From NCBI GenBank assembly GCA_015063795.1, contig SVTL01000005.1:50538-104394 (forward strand): a stretch of DNA of 53,857 nucleotides. The letters are read 5' to 3'. Numbering within the stretch: position 1 is the first letter of the stretch; every line of letters starts with the position of its first letter. The notes beneath the pieces are model-generated. The model did no database searches and had not been told where the DNA came from. It saw only the letters and a program-made list of their open reading frames with translations. This DNA is from Oscillospiraceae bacterium (GTDB lineage: Bacteria; Bacillota; Clostridia; Oscillospirales; CAG-272). This document shows positions 34,793-44,695 of the stretch, in pieces. Position numbers and translations under genes: made by a program.

Positions 34793-35896
34793 TCAATACG
34801 CATAGACGGACGTTATGTTTAAAAATTCCTCAAGGCAGAGACCGCTTTCGTAAACCTCGGTTGCCTTTTCCACGCCGAGGTAGCGGATGTGCCAAGGCTC
34901 GTATGTGTATCCGGTGATCTCCTCTTTCCCCTTGGGATAGCGGAGAATGAAGCCGTATTTGTGGCAGTTTTCGGCCACCCAGATGCCCTCGGGCGTGTCA
35001 CCGAAATCCCAGCTGAGACCGTTCAGATCAAAGGCAAGCCCGGTCTGATGCTCGGAATGCCCGGGACGCGCCGAATAGGTGTCCGCAGCTTCCTGCCCGT
35101 CGCGCTGCACGTATCCGTTGTAAATATACTCCTGATCGGCATAGCTTCGGTATCCCGAGCTCATCCACAGCTCAAATCCCGCCTCCTTTGCCGCTGCCAC
35201 CATCTCCCAAAAGGGAGCGGAGGCTTCGGTCTCCCAGCCGGGGGCGTATGTGGAAGGCAGAGGATAGGTCTTGTTGACCACGAGAATGCCGTCGATGTAG
35301 GTGCATTCCGCTTCGGGCAAAACGGTAACGCTGACCGATGCAAAAACAGCGGGATTGTCGGTGGAGGTCACGCTCACGGTGCAGGTCCCCTCCGCAACGC
35401 CTCTGATGTTGCCGATGCTGTCAACGGTTGCTATATCGGGATCGGAGCTGATCCAACGTTCGCCCTTGTCGGCTGCATGCTGCGGAAGCATCGTAACGAT
35501 GGGCATTTTCTTCTGACCGACACGGAGAAAAACGCTGTCGGTCGAAAGCCGGATATCGACCACACCGACCGCTTCCTCTACGCTCGGCTGAAGAGGCACC
35601 TCCGGCGATGCCTCGCTTTCAGGCGATGCTTCCTGCTCTCTTTCGGATGTCGCATCCGTTTCTTCGCTCGCAGGCGCTGTTGCCGCTTCTGTTTTCGCTT
35701 CCGTTACGATCGTTGCCTGGACGCTTTCGTCGGAGACATCTTCATCCATGCTCTCGGCGGAGGAAGAGGGGGGGAGCGTCTCAAGCGTCAGGGACGGTTC
35801 GGTGTTTGACAAATCCTCGGTCGGTTGGGAGCAGCCAACGAAAAGGACCGGCAACAAAAGAAAGAGTGTCAGTAAAAGCCGTTTTGTGTTTCTCAT
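34793..35896 (-). CDS. VanY-type D,D-carboxypeptidase lipoprotein with a BIG2 domain
   Basis: 367 residues. Lipobox LFVGCSQ, then a Ser/Glu/Thr-rich linker to about residue 110. A bacterial Ig-like BIG2 domain follows (RWISSDPDIATVDSIGNIRG). The C-terminal peptidase carries the zinc and catalytic residues: SARPGHSEHQTGLAFDL and EPWHIRYLG. It trims D-Ala from peptidoglycan stem peptides at the cell surface. GGAGGA selects the ATG at 35896 over 35917. It lies 75 bp downstream of the MATE gene on the same strand. Confidence 0.9.
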   Translation of the reverse strand: MRNTKRLLLTLFLLLPVLFVGCSQPTEDLSNTEPSLTLETLPPSSSAESMDEDVSDESVQATIVTEAKTEAATAPASEETDATSEREQEASPESEASPEVPLQPSVEEAVGVVDIRLSTDSVFLRVGQKKMPIVTMLPQHAADKGERWISSDPDIATVDSIGNIRGVAEGTCTVSVTSTDNPAVFASVSVTVLPEAECTYIDGILVVNKTYPLPSTYAPGWETEASAPFWEMVAAAKEAGFELWMSSGYRSYADQEYIYNGYVQRDGQEAADTYSARPGHSEHQTGLAFDLNGLSWDFGDTPEGIWVAENCHKYGFILRYPKGKEEITGYTYEPWHIRYLGVEKATEVYESGLCLEEFLNITSVYAY

Positions 35897-35971
35897 GATC
35901 GTATGTCCTCCGTTCATGTTTCGCTTGCGGGCACAAGCTTTTCCGTTCTTGGATTGTTGGGGAATCTGACG

Positions 35972-37333
35972 TCAGCGGATGTCTTTGCAAGCACCGGTTT
36001 TGACGTATCGCCTGTAAACGATGGCGGTAAACAGGATGTAGAAGAGGAAATTCAGAGCCCATGAAACGGTATAGCATTGCATGATGGTGACGAATTTGGG
36101 ATAGAGCGGGTAGATCAGCTGCATCCAGACGATACGGAAGCCCAGCGTCATCACAACATTCGTCATGCTGGTCAGCATGGGATAGCCAAACGCTTTCATC
36201 GCACTGATCAAAATGCTGTTCACCGCATGGATCACCATGAACAGCGCGACGTAAAACATCCGTGCCATTCCGTATCGGATCGCTTCGGCCGATGAGCGGC
36301 CGACGATGATCCCCAGCCACAGCTCGCCTGTCAAATAGGAAAGAACACCGGTCGATCCGGCGATGGCCGCGCAGTAGATAAGACAAAGCCAAAAGGTCTT
36401 TCGGACTCTTTTTCCATGGGAAGCCCCGATGTTCTGCCCCATAAAGGTCAGAGCGGCATTGGCAAAGCCGACGGTAATGGCATAGGAGATCGATTCAACG
36501 GAGATGGAAGCGGAGTGGCCGGCAAGGGCATCGGCACCGTAAGAATTGATGGCGGTGGTGATCTGGAGATTTCCCAGAGGAAGCACCAGCTGCGATATGG
36601 ATGCGGGGATGCCGAAGCGAAAGATGCTCGCAAGCGAATGCAGATCAAAGCAAAGGCGCTTCACATCCACTCTCGCGCTGTCCTCCAGCCTGCAAAGACG
36701 GCGAAGGACCAGCACGGCGCTGATCAGCTTTGAGGCTACGGTCGCAACGGCAACCGCCACGACCTTTTGCGGCAGGATCAGACAGAGGATCACGTTCAAT
36801 CCAACGTTGACAAGACCGGCGATGATGATGTACACAAGCGGTCTCTGCGAGTCTCCGAGCGTTCTCAGAATGGCCGAGCCGTAGTTGTAAAGCAGCGTCA
36901 CGGGGGCGGCGGCCATGAGGATCCGCATATAGATCAAAGCGCCGTTGTAGCATTCGGCGGGACAGTCGGTAACGGTGAGGAAATAAGGTGCCAGCAAAAT
37001 CCCTGCCAGCGCAACAAGCAAACCGACAAAAAGGCTTGTCAGGATCGATGTATCGATGGTTTTGCGGATCTTCTCTTCATTCTTTTGCCCAACAAAACGG
37101 GCAAGCACGATGGATGTTCCCGAGGAAAGCCCCACCGCTCCGTTTATGATAAGCGAGGAAACGGTTGTTGTGGCGGCGATCGATGCCACCGCGGTTGTCC
37201 CTGCCATATTGCCAAGCACGGCTTTGTCTGCAAGGTCGAAAAGACTCTGCAGCATGGTCGTGAGGATCAACGGGATCGTGTAGATAAAAATCAGTTTGGT
37301 CAATGCGCCCTGCGTCGCATCCACTTTTTTCAT
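35972..37333 (-). CDS. MATE-family efflux transporter
   Basis: 453 residues, about 12 membrane segments. The start MKKVDATQGALTKLIF and then TIPLILTTMLQSLFDLADKAVLGNM is the usual N-terminus of NorM/DinF-like MATE proteins; GQNIGASHGKRV lies in the second half. The open frame extends 23 residues further upstream, but the conserved N-terminus begins at this Met, with GGAAG upstream. The exported substrate is unknown. Confidence 0.85.
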   Translation of the reverse strand: MKKVDATQGALTKLIFIYTIPLILTTMLQSLFDLADKAVLGNMAGTTAVASIAATTTVSSLIINGAVGLSSGTSIVLARFVGQKNEEKIRKTIDTSILTSLFVGLLVALAGILLAPYFLTVTDCPAECYNGALIYMRILMAAAPVTLLYNYGSAILRTLGDSQRPLVYIIIAGLVNVGLNVILCLILPQKVVAVAVATVASKLISAVLVLRRLCRLEDSARVDVKRLCFDLHSLASIFRFGIPASISQLVLPLGNLQITTAINSYGADALAGHSASISVESISYAITVGFANAALTFMGQNIGASHGKRVRKTFWLCLIYCAAIAGSTGVLSYLTGELWLGIIVGRSSAEAIRYGMARMFYVALFMVIHAVNSILISAMKAFGYPMLTSMTNVVMTLGFRIVWMQLIYPLYPKFVTIMQCYTVSWALNFLFYILFTAIVYRRYVKTGACKDIR

Positions 37334-37728
37334 GAGATAGCACTTCCAGTCTTTTTTGTCAAGCCGTTCCATCATTATAGCAGTTTCTTCGGATAAATAC
37401 AAGGGAAAGCAGCCATTCTTTTTTGAAAAAACAGCATTTTGGAAGGAGCGGGAAAGGGGATGAACGGAATTGAACCTTCAAATCCGCTTCAAAAAGAGAA
37501 ACCGTAAAAAGTTCGCATTTATCAATCAATTCACATTTCTCAATAAAAAATAAGAGATATTTCGCACCGATTGAAAAATCGGTTCGGAAGCGCGGCTTTT
37601 GTCTGGTTTTATTCATAATTCGTAGCTCTTTTGTTCATTCGCCTGTAATAACAATAGCATATAATATAAAGATACATTCACATTGTACAACATAATAGTA
37701 CCTATTCTTACCTCAAGGAGGTGCCGCA
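37334..37728. other. Divergent intergenic region upstream of the Pel operon
   Basis: AT-rich. It holds a hairpin ACCGATT-GAAA-AATCGGT (37566-37583) and a TATAAT near 37660, a likely -10 box for the Pel operon, though no good -35 box was found. AAGGAGGTG stands just before the first gene. No c-di-GMP riboswitch core was recognised. Confidence 0.45.
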
Positions 37729-40515
37729 ATGCAAGGAACGCCGTTCCTGGTTTTGGATACGAGAAATGACTCGAAAAAACTGACAATCGAATACCTTGCT
37801 GATGATTTCGAAGAGAGAGACCTTAACGGGGAGAGCATATATCATGTCTATCATGTAAGAATGCTCACAGAATTTCTCCTCCGCGAGTTATGTACATATA
37901 AGCCGGAGCTTTCCATGCCCGAAGAAGATATAGCCGCCATTGCGATGGCATCTGCGCTTCATGATATTGGCAAACTGCAAATTCCGAAAAGTATACTCGA
38001 TTATCCCGGAACACTTTCTCCGCTCGAATATGATATCATTAAAAAACATTCTGTGTTTGGAGAACAGATCATCCGTGCGGCAAATGAGGGGGATATCCCT
38101 CAAAAAACCATTGAATATGCGGCCTTGATTGCCAGATCCCATCATGAGCGAATTGACGGTACGGGATACCCCGAGGGCCTTCGCGGTGATGCTATCCCTT
38201 TGTGTGCACAGGTCGTTGCTCTTGCGGATTCCTACGATGCGTTGACGAGTTCTCGCAGATACAAGGAAGCTTTTTCTCAGGATGTTGCGCTGCAGATGAT
38301 TTCAAGCGGCATGTGCGGCGTTTTTGATGCAGGACTTGTTGAATGTCTTATGCACGTCGTCAATCACCGCACATTGGTCACCTTCAGAGAGAATCTGCAG
38401 AAAAAACGCAGTGTTGTCGGGGAGTATAGCGATATTCGTTTAAAGCGAGTCCTGCTTATCGGAAATACCGAATATCTCACCGAGGAATTTGTGAATACAA
38501 CCTTTCCTCAAAGCAAGGTTATGGTGGTTGGAAACACCGATCTCCGCGGCTCTGATCGAATAAAGCTGTTCCGTGTGCGAAAGCCATCGGTCAAGTCTAT
38601 CCTTGAAACGTATGAATTTGACCTCATCGTCTTTTTCTCGGCAGGGCTGAAATTCCAGTCCACCGATCAAAACGATGCCGAGGAGCTTCGCGAGGTTCTG
38701 CAGTTCTCCGCAGAGCTGCAGAAAGGAATCAAAATCCTCTATCTTTCTCCGCTCGACTCCTCATTCAGCGAGCGAACCGATAAGGCGATAATGGCATCCG
38801 CCAACGAAAAGCTTTGCGAATTTTACGCAAAGCGCTATTCGCTTGATATCAAAACCGTACAGATTCCATACCTTTACAGCGCCACATATAAAAACGACTT
38901 TCTTTACAGAGTGTTCGAGCAGATATACTCGGGGAAAACCGTATGTATTCCGGAATCGTCCACGGCAAAGATGCATTTTCTCTCTCTGCCTGATTTGTCG
39001 GATCTGCTTATCCGTATCGTTGACAACTGGAAAGCCGGAAGCGGCGTTTTAAGTGTCGGTGATGAGTTTCACCTCACATTTTCCGATTTTGCCGAGCGTC
39101 TTGAAACCATCGCTCCGAACGTAAAAACGGAATTTACCAAGAGCCATGTATCCGGCGTTATCAAAACCACGAACACAGCACTGCGAAACGAATACGGTTG
39201 GTTTGCAAAGGTATCCGTTCTCGAGGATTTAGAGGATCAGTATGCGCTTTATCTGGGCACCAAAAAGGATGAAACCGAAACGTTTGGGAGCGCAATCAAG
39301 AAATGGCTTGCCAAGCATTCGTTTGTTATCAGGATCATCGAACTGTTTCTGCTGTTCTTCCTGTCGGAGCTGTTTATACACATAACCGATTCTGCCGTTA
39401 TCTTTTCGATCGTTGATTTCAGAACGATCTTTATCGTTATGATGGCAACGCTGTACGGCTTGTCCTTCGGTATCGCTTCATCGGCGCTTGCCAGCATTTC
39501 GTATTTCATCGCAAAGGTTATGGCAGGTACGGATCCGCTGACCATATTCTATGAGCCGACGAATTGGCTCGCCTTTGTGTTCTTCTTTTTAGTGGGCGGA
39601 CTTTGCGGTTACGTCAATCTGAAAAAAGAGGAGCACAGCAAATACCTCAAGGAGCAGAACAGACTTCTCGAAGACAAGCTTACCTTCATGGGCGAGATAT
39701 ACGAGGATACCCTTCGTGAGAAAAAGGATCTCAAGAAGCAAATTATCAGCTCAAAGGACAGCTTTGGCAAGATTTTCGACATTACACGAAAGCTCAACAC
39801 CGTCGCTCCGCAGCAGCTTTATTTGCGTACAATCGAAACATTCGAGGAGATACTTGAGAACAAAAGCATCTCGGTATATTCCGTAAACGCAAAGAACGCT
39901 TTCGGTCGTCTTGAGGTTGCTTCAAGAGATCTTTTGGACATTGCCGCACGCTCCGTTTCCCTGCAGACCTATGCTCCGGTTATCGAGAAGCTTCGTGACG
40001 GCGGTATATGGAGAAACACCGAGCTTAAAAGCGAATATCCCATGTATGCGGCAGGCGTTTACCGCGGCGATGAGCTTGTATTGATGATTTTCCTGTGGCA
40101 TGCGGATATGGGACAGCGCTCGCTTTACTATGTGAACCTTTTCAAGATTTTGCGTGACCTTGTGCAGATGTCCCTTCTGCGTGCATACGATTACGGCAAT
40201 GCCCTTGCGGAAAAGCAGTATATCAGCGGCACTCACATCATGAATGCCGAATACTTTGAAGAGTGCGTACAGAATTTTGCCGCACTCGCAGAAAAGAAGG
40301 TATCGACCTACGTTATGCTGGAGTTTGGCCTTAACGGTCATACCTTGAAAGAAGCAAACGATATGATCACCGGTAAAATCCGACTTAACGATATTCTCGG
40401 AATGACAAACGACGGCAAACTGCGGCTCATTCTCTCCCAGGCATCCGAAAAGGACATTGAGTTTGTTTTGCCGCGATTTGAGGGACTTGACATTACCGTC
40501 ACCGTCGTAAAATAA
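37729..40515 (+). CDS. pelD: PelD-type c-di-GMP receptor fused to an HD-GYP domain
   Basis: 928 residues. Residues 35-220 form an HD-GYP domain with HDIGK (His78-Asp79), HHERIDGTGYP (GYP 146-148) and DSYDALTS, so c-di-GMP hydrolysis is possible. About 235-520 look like a nucleotide-sugar epimerase fold whose Gly-rich and YxxxK motifs are not recognisable. Three to four membrane segments (about 535-635), a coiled coil and a GAF-like domain follow. The C-terminus is a degenerate GGDEF domain: RLND (Arg885-Asp888) stands exactly where the RxxD inhibitory site sits, while the GGDEF box reads NDGKL. PelD uses this site to sense c-di-GMP and switch on Pel synthesis. It is the first gene of a ten-gene operon. 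Confidence 0.82.
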   Translation: MQGTPFLVLDTRNDSKKLTIEYLADDFEERDLNGESIYHVYHVRMLTEFLLRELCTYKPELSMPEEDIAAIAMASALHDIGKLQIPKSILDYPGTLSPLEYDIIKKHSVFGEQIIRAANEGDIPQKTIEYAALIARSHHERIDGTGYPEGLRGDAIPLCAQVVALADSYDALTSSRRYKEAFSQDVALQMISSGMCGVFDAGLVECLMHVVNHRTLVTFRENLQKKRSVVGEYSDIRLKRVLLIGNTEYLTEEFVNTTFPQSKVMVVGNTDLRGSDRIKLFRVRKPSVKSILETYEFDLIVFFSAGLKFQSTDQNDAEELREVLQFSAELQKGIKILYLSPLDSSFSERTDKAIMASANEKLCEFYAKRYSLDIKTVQIPYLYSATYKNDFLYRVFEQIYSGKTVCIPESSTAKMHFLSLPDLSDLLIRIVDNWKAGSGVLSVGDEFHLTFSDFAERLETIAPNVKTEFTKSHVSGVIKTTNTALRNEYGWFAKVSVLEDLEDQYALYLGTKKDETETFGSAIKKWLAKHSFVIRIIELFLLFFLSELFIHITDSAVIFSIVDFRTIFIVMMATLYGLSFGIASSALASISYFIAKVMAGTDPLTIFYEPTNWLAFVFFFLVGGLCGYVNLKKEEHSKYLKEQNRLLEDKLTFMGEIYEDTLREKKDLKKQIISSKDSFGKIFDITRKLNTVAPQQLYLRTIETFEEILENKSISVYSVNAKNAFGRLEVASRDLLDIAARSVSLQTYAPVIEKLRDGGIWRNTELKSEYPMYAAGVYRGDELVLMIFLWHADMGQRSLYYVNLFKILRDLVQMSLLRAYDYGNALAEKQYISGTHIMNAEYFEECVQNFAALAEKKVSTYVMLEFGLNGHTLKEANDMITGKIRLNDILGMTNDGKLRLILSQASEKDIEFVLPRFEGLDITVTVVK

Positions 40516-40527
40516 GAAAGGCGATAT

Positions 40528-41406
40528 ATGCTTTATATCATAGCTGCAGCTGTGCATCTTCTTGTGTGTCTGCTTGTGCTTATCGGAATCAACATAAGAG
40601 TTCTGTCTGTGCATAAATATATGTTTTTCGTGGCGCTGCTGATCCCTTTATGGGGCGTGCTGATTGTGCTTATACTGCATTTTCAGATTGCATTTGATGC
40701 CACGGATTCTGCCGAGATCGGTGTTGAAAAACTAAAGCTTGAATCCGAGCTTTATAAAAGTGTTACCGTTGACGAAAAAAAGGCGGATACTGCAATTCCC
40801 ATCGAAGAAGCTTTGCTTATCAATTCGGCGAGGGAACGCCGCTCCATTATCATGGATGTCCTTAACGATAATCCAAGCGACTACGTGGAATTTCTGCAAA
40901 AGGCCGGAAATAACGATGACACCGAGGTCGTACACTATGCGGTAACGGCCATGGTGGAGATCTCCAAGGAAAACGACTATATGCTGCAGAAGCTTGAAAC
41001 AGAGCATGCCGCAAACCCTGATGATATGGGCGTTCTTACAAAATACATTGACTTTTTATGGGGCTGTCTGTCGCAGAATCTGATGCAAGGACAGGTAGAG
41101 GTCATGAACCGTGAGCTTTTCGCGCAGCTTATGAACAAAAAAATCGCCGTAGATGGCGATATCCAAGATTACGCCCGCCTTGTCGAAAACGAACTGAAAC
41201 GCAAAAACTACGATGCGGCAGGAGAGGTTATTAGCAGAATGGGCGAAAGATGGCCCGATGCAGAGGAGTATATCCTGCTGAAAATACAGCTCCTCGCTTC
41301 CCTCGGCAAGGGGCGCGAGATACAGGATTTTGTTAAAGAAATAGAAAACAGCCACATATATATGTCATCAAAAACGAAGGAGGCGCTTGCGTTTTGGGCG
41401 AGCTGA
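40528..41406 (+). CDS. pelE: PelE-like membrane/TPR protein
   Basis: 292 residues: two N-terminal membrane segments (LYIIAAAVHLLVCLLVLIG and FFVALLIPLWGVLIVLIL), then a helical part like tetratricopeptide repeats (DYVEFLQKAGNNDD, NYDAAGEVISRMGERWP). PelE is the inner-membrane scaffold of the Pel synthase complex, between PelD and PelF/G. Its position directly after the PelD gene supports this. The 3' end overlaps the next gene by 13 bases. Confidence 0.72.
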   Translation: MLYIIAAAVHLLVCLLVLIGINIRVLSVHKYMFFVALLIPLWGVLIVLILHFQIAFDATDSAEIGVEKLKLESELYKSVTVDEKKADTAIPIEEALLINSARERRSIIMDVLNDNPSDYVEFLQKAGNNDDTEVVHYAVTAMVEISKENDYMLQKLETEHAANPDDMGVLTKYIDFLWGCLSQNLMQGQVEVMNRELFAQLMNKKIAVDGDIQDYARLVENELKRKNYDAAGEVISRMGERWPDAEEYILLKIQLLASLGKGREIQDFVKEIENSHIYMSSKTKEALAFWAS

Positions 41407-43250
41407 TAAAGGGTATTCGCAGATTCAAATTCAAAGGAATCCTTGTTATCCTGTTTGTGTTTTCGCTTATTGCGTTGATTCTCCTTGTTGAGCTAAGCGG
41501 AATACGTGCAAACCGCTACGACAAAAGCCTTGAATTGTTGCCGCAGAGTAAGATTTTAACAAAAGAAGAGTCACTTGCCGCACTCGATAAAAATGCACTT
41601 TTCATTCATAACAGCAAGGATGTATCCTCCTCTATGGCATACGAGCAGTTTTCTGTTATCCTTGCCGATATGAAAGTAGGACATATCGCCGTAGACGTAG
41701 GGAAGGATGCGCTGCCATCGTTTGACAGCTTTTCGCAGGTTATCGTTCTTTTGGCCGACCTTACCCCACTCGGGCAGCAAATGGCCGACCTTTGTGATTT
41801 TGTGCATGAAGGCGGAGCCGTATGGTTTCCGCTGGTGCTTGAAACCAACGTATATTCTTCTGCCATTTCGCAGATGATCGGCATTGACGATCTTTCGCCG
41901 GACTATTACACTGTGGAGGCAATTTATCCGCAGGAGGATTTCATGCTTGGCGGAGGACGTGCCTTTGCCGTTTCCGATCCCTTTGAATCCTCGTTGACGG
42001 TTGTGCTTTCTGATGATGCAGAGGTATATGCAAATGCTGAAGGCCCCGACGGTGTGCCTCTTGTCTGGAAGAAAAAGTACGGGAACGGCGTGTTTGTCGT
42101 TGACAATATAGGCATATATGACAAGGCGATGCGCGGCTTTTATGCGGCGTCCTACAGCCTGCTTTCGGATGTGTGCGTGTATCCCGTTATAAACGCATCT
42201 ACGTTTTATCTTGACGACTTTCCCTCACAGATTCCAAGCGGAAACAGTGAATACATACAGCGTGACTATCACACAACCATTCGTGATTTCTACATAAACA
42301 TCTGGTGGCCGGATATGATGAATTTCGCTGACGAATACGGGCTCAAATACACCGGTCTTGCCATCGAATCCTATGACAATCACGTTGACGGAACAGCAGA
42401 TGCAACGCCCGACACGGGTACGTTCCTGAATTTTGGCAATATGCTTCTGCGGAAAGGCGGCGAGCTTGGCTATCACGGCTACAACCATCAGCCGCTTGTT
42501 TTGTCCAACAAGGATTATCAGGATCACTACGATTACAAAACATGGCAATCTGAGGATGCAATGAAGTCCGCATTCGATGAACTGATCGAGCTTTGCGACA
42601 CACTTTTTCCCGATGCCGATTTTTCTCTGTATGTTCCGCCGTCGAACCTTTTGTCTGACGAGGGAAGAGCGTTCTTGATAAAGGAATATCCACACATAAA
42701 AACAATTTCCGGTATTTATTTTGATGATATGGCGGATGCGGAGCTTGACTTTGGCTGTACGCAGGAGTTCTCTGTGGATGAAAACGGTGTTGTGGATCAG
42801 CCGCGTGTGGTTTACGGCTTTATTATGGATGACTTTTTGACTATGGCTGCCATATCCGAGCTTAATTTTCATTTTGTAAACAGCCACTTTACACACCCCG
42901 ATGATGCACTCGACCCCGAGCGCGGTGCGGAGCTTGGCTGGGGTGAGATGAAGCGACGTTTTGACGGCTATCTGTCCTGGCTTTATGACTCTGCTCCGGG
43001 GCTGCGGAATCTCACCGGCACCGAGGCATCTGCCGCTGTACAGCGTTTTGCCGCCGTATCGCCAAAAACAGAGTACAATGAAGACGGCGTGAAAATGACG
43101 ATCGGCCATTTCTATGACGAGGCGCAGTTCCTCGTCCGCTTCAACGAAAAATTGCCCGACCATGTTACGGGCGGTGAGCTCACCCACTTGACGGGCAGTC
43201 TTTATCTGCTTCGAGCAGAATCGGATACCGTTGATATTACGCTTAAATAG
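41394..43250 (+). CDS. pelA: PelA-type polysaccharide deacetylase (DUF2194-like)
   Basis: 618 residues. One N-terminal membrane anchor (GILVILFVFSLIALILLVEL) is followed by an extracytoplasmic domain. The deacetylase core from about residue 270 has FYLDDFPSQIP (catalytic Asp pair) and GYHGYNHQPL (HxxxH zinc site). It would partly deacetylate the GalNAc-rich Pel chain outside the membrane. It lacks a separate glycoside-hydrolase domain, as in Gram-positive Pel operons. The start is TTG, with AAGGAGG ten bases upstream, inside the PelE gene. Confidence 0.75.
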   Translation: MGELIKGIRRFKFKGILVILFVFSLIALILLVELSGIRANRYDKSLELLPQSKILTKEESLAALDKNALFIHNSKDVSSSMAYEQFSVILADMKVGHIAVDVGKDALPSFDSFSQVIVLLADLTPLGQQMADLCDFVHEGGAVWFPLVLETNVYSSAISQMIGIDDLSPDYYTVEAIYPQEDFMLGGGRAFAVSDPFESSLTVVLSDDAEVYANAEGPDGVPLVWKKKYGNGVFVVDNIGIYDKAMRGFYAASYSLLSDVCVYPVINASTFYLDDFPSQIPSGNSEYIQRDYHTTIRDFYINIWWPDMMNFADEYGLKYTGLAIESYDNHVDGTADATPDTGTFLNFGNMLLRKGGELGYHGYNHQPLVLSNKDYQDHYDYKTWQSEDAMKSAFDELIELCDTLFPDADFSLYVPPSNLLSDEGRAFLIKEYPHIKTISGIYFDDMADAELDFGCTQEFSVDENGVVDQPRVVYGFIMDDFLTMAAISELNFHFVNSHFTHPDDALDPERGAELGWGEMKRRFDGYLSWLYDSAPGLRNLTGTEASAAVQRFAAVSPKTEYNEDGVKMTIGHFYDEAQFLVRFNEKLPDHVTGGELTHLTGSLYLLRAESDTVDITLK

Positions 43251-43259
43251 GAGTAAGCT

Positions 43260-44695
43260 GTGAGAATCTGTTTGGTTTTGGAGGGCTGTTATCCGTTTAT
43301 CAACGGAGGCGTTTCCACTTGGATGCATCAATATATAACCGAAATGCCCGAGCATGAGTTTGTGCTTTGGGTTATCGGCGCGAAAGCCGAGGATCGGATC
43401 GGGATAAGTTTGTCTATACCTTGCCTGAAAATGTGGTTGAGGTGGAGCAGGTGTTTCTCGACGATGCTCTGAGAGTCAAGGATTCGGGCATATTCAAACA
43501 CCGCTTCACCAAAGAGGAAAATGAGGCACTTGCGCGACTTGTCTCCGCTGACAAGCCTGACTGGAACCTGCTTTTTGAGATGTATCAGGAGCGAAAAATC
43601 AATCCGATGTCATACTTGAAAAGCGAGAGTTTTCTTGAAATGCTTACTGAAACCTGCCGGAAAGAGTTTCCGTTCATAGCGTTTTCGGATACATTCCATT
43701 CTGTCCGTTCCCGCCTTCTGCCTGTGCTTTATTTAATGGGTTCAAAAATTCCGAAGGCGGACTGCTATCATGCGATCTGCACGGGATATGGCGGACTTCT
43801 TGCCTCGATGGCGGCTTATATAACAAAAAAACCGATGCTGCTTACCGAACACGGCATCTATACCAGAGAACGTGAAGAGGAAATCATCCGTGCAAAATGG
43901 GTGGCAAGGGCCTTCAAGCCCCACTGGATAGACTTCTTCTATATGCTCTCCGATCTGACATATGAGCGGGCATTCCGTGTCACATCGCTGTTTACAAGAG
44001 CAATGTATACACAGATTGATATGGGATGCGAGGCTTCTAAATGCAGGGTTATCGAAAACGGTATAAGCTATGAACGCCTTTGCGATATTCCTCTCAAGGA
44101 GGATGACGGCATGGTTGATATCGGCGCGGTTGTCCGTCTTGCGCCGATCAAGGATATCAAAACCATGATATATGCGTTTTTCGAGCTTTGTGCCAGACGT
44201 GATAACGTGCGTCTTCACATTATGGGCGGCGTTGACGATCAGGAATATGCCGACGAGTGCTATGCGCTGGTAAAACAGCTTGGGCTTGAGGATAAGATTA
44301 TTTTCACGGGCCGAGTCAACATCATCGAATATTTTGTAAAGCTCGACTTCACTCTGCTGACAAGCATTTCCGAAGGACAGCCTCTGTCGGTGCTCGAATC
44401 CTTTGCCGCAAGACGCCCTGCGGTAACAACGGACGTCGGATGCTGCAGCGAGCTTCTCAACGGGAAGCCGGGGGATACGCTCGGCAAGGCGGGATATTTC
44501 GCACCACCCATGCAGCGTTCAAAGCTGGCTGACGCTATGGAGCTGCTTTGCGAATCGAGAGAGCTTCGCCTGAAAATGGGCGAGATCGGTCAGAGACGAG
44601 TATACGAAAACTTCCGATACATTATTATGCTCACGAAATACCGTGACCTTTACAAAGAGGTGGAAGAGGAATGGCCGGAATTGGCTTCGAATTAA
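43260..44695 (+). pseudogene. pelF: PelF glycosyltransferase gene, frameshifted by a 5-bp duplication
   Basis: The frame from GTG 43260 (AGGAG upstream) gives the conserved PelF start MRICLVLEGCYPFINGGVST and ...IGAKAEDR, then runs out of frame and stops at 43472. The rest, DKFVYTLPENVVEVEQVFL to the end, continues in another frame to 44695. At 43393-43402 the pentamer ATCGG occurs twice in a row. Removing one copy restores a 476-residue protein, EDRDKF, of normal length. The C-terminal half keeps the GT4 motif SEGQPLSVLE and is otherwise intact. PelF is the cytoplasmic glycosyltransferase (UDP-GalNAc or GlcNAc donor). The duplication could be a real mutation, a reversible slip or a sequencing error. 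Confidence 0.85.

Noticed and set aside
37403-37728. c-di-GMP riboswitch in front of the Pel operon
   Set aside because: The conserved GEMM-type core was not found; only a simple hairpin and AT-rich sequence.
43367-44695. Independent shorter glycosyltransferase gene starting at 43367
   Set aside because: The proposed start is an internal TTG without a ribosome site, and the conserved PelF N-terminus is encoded just upstream in another frame. It is one broken gene.
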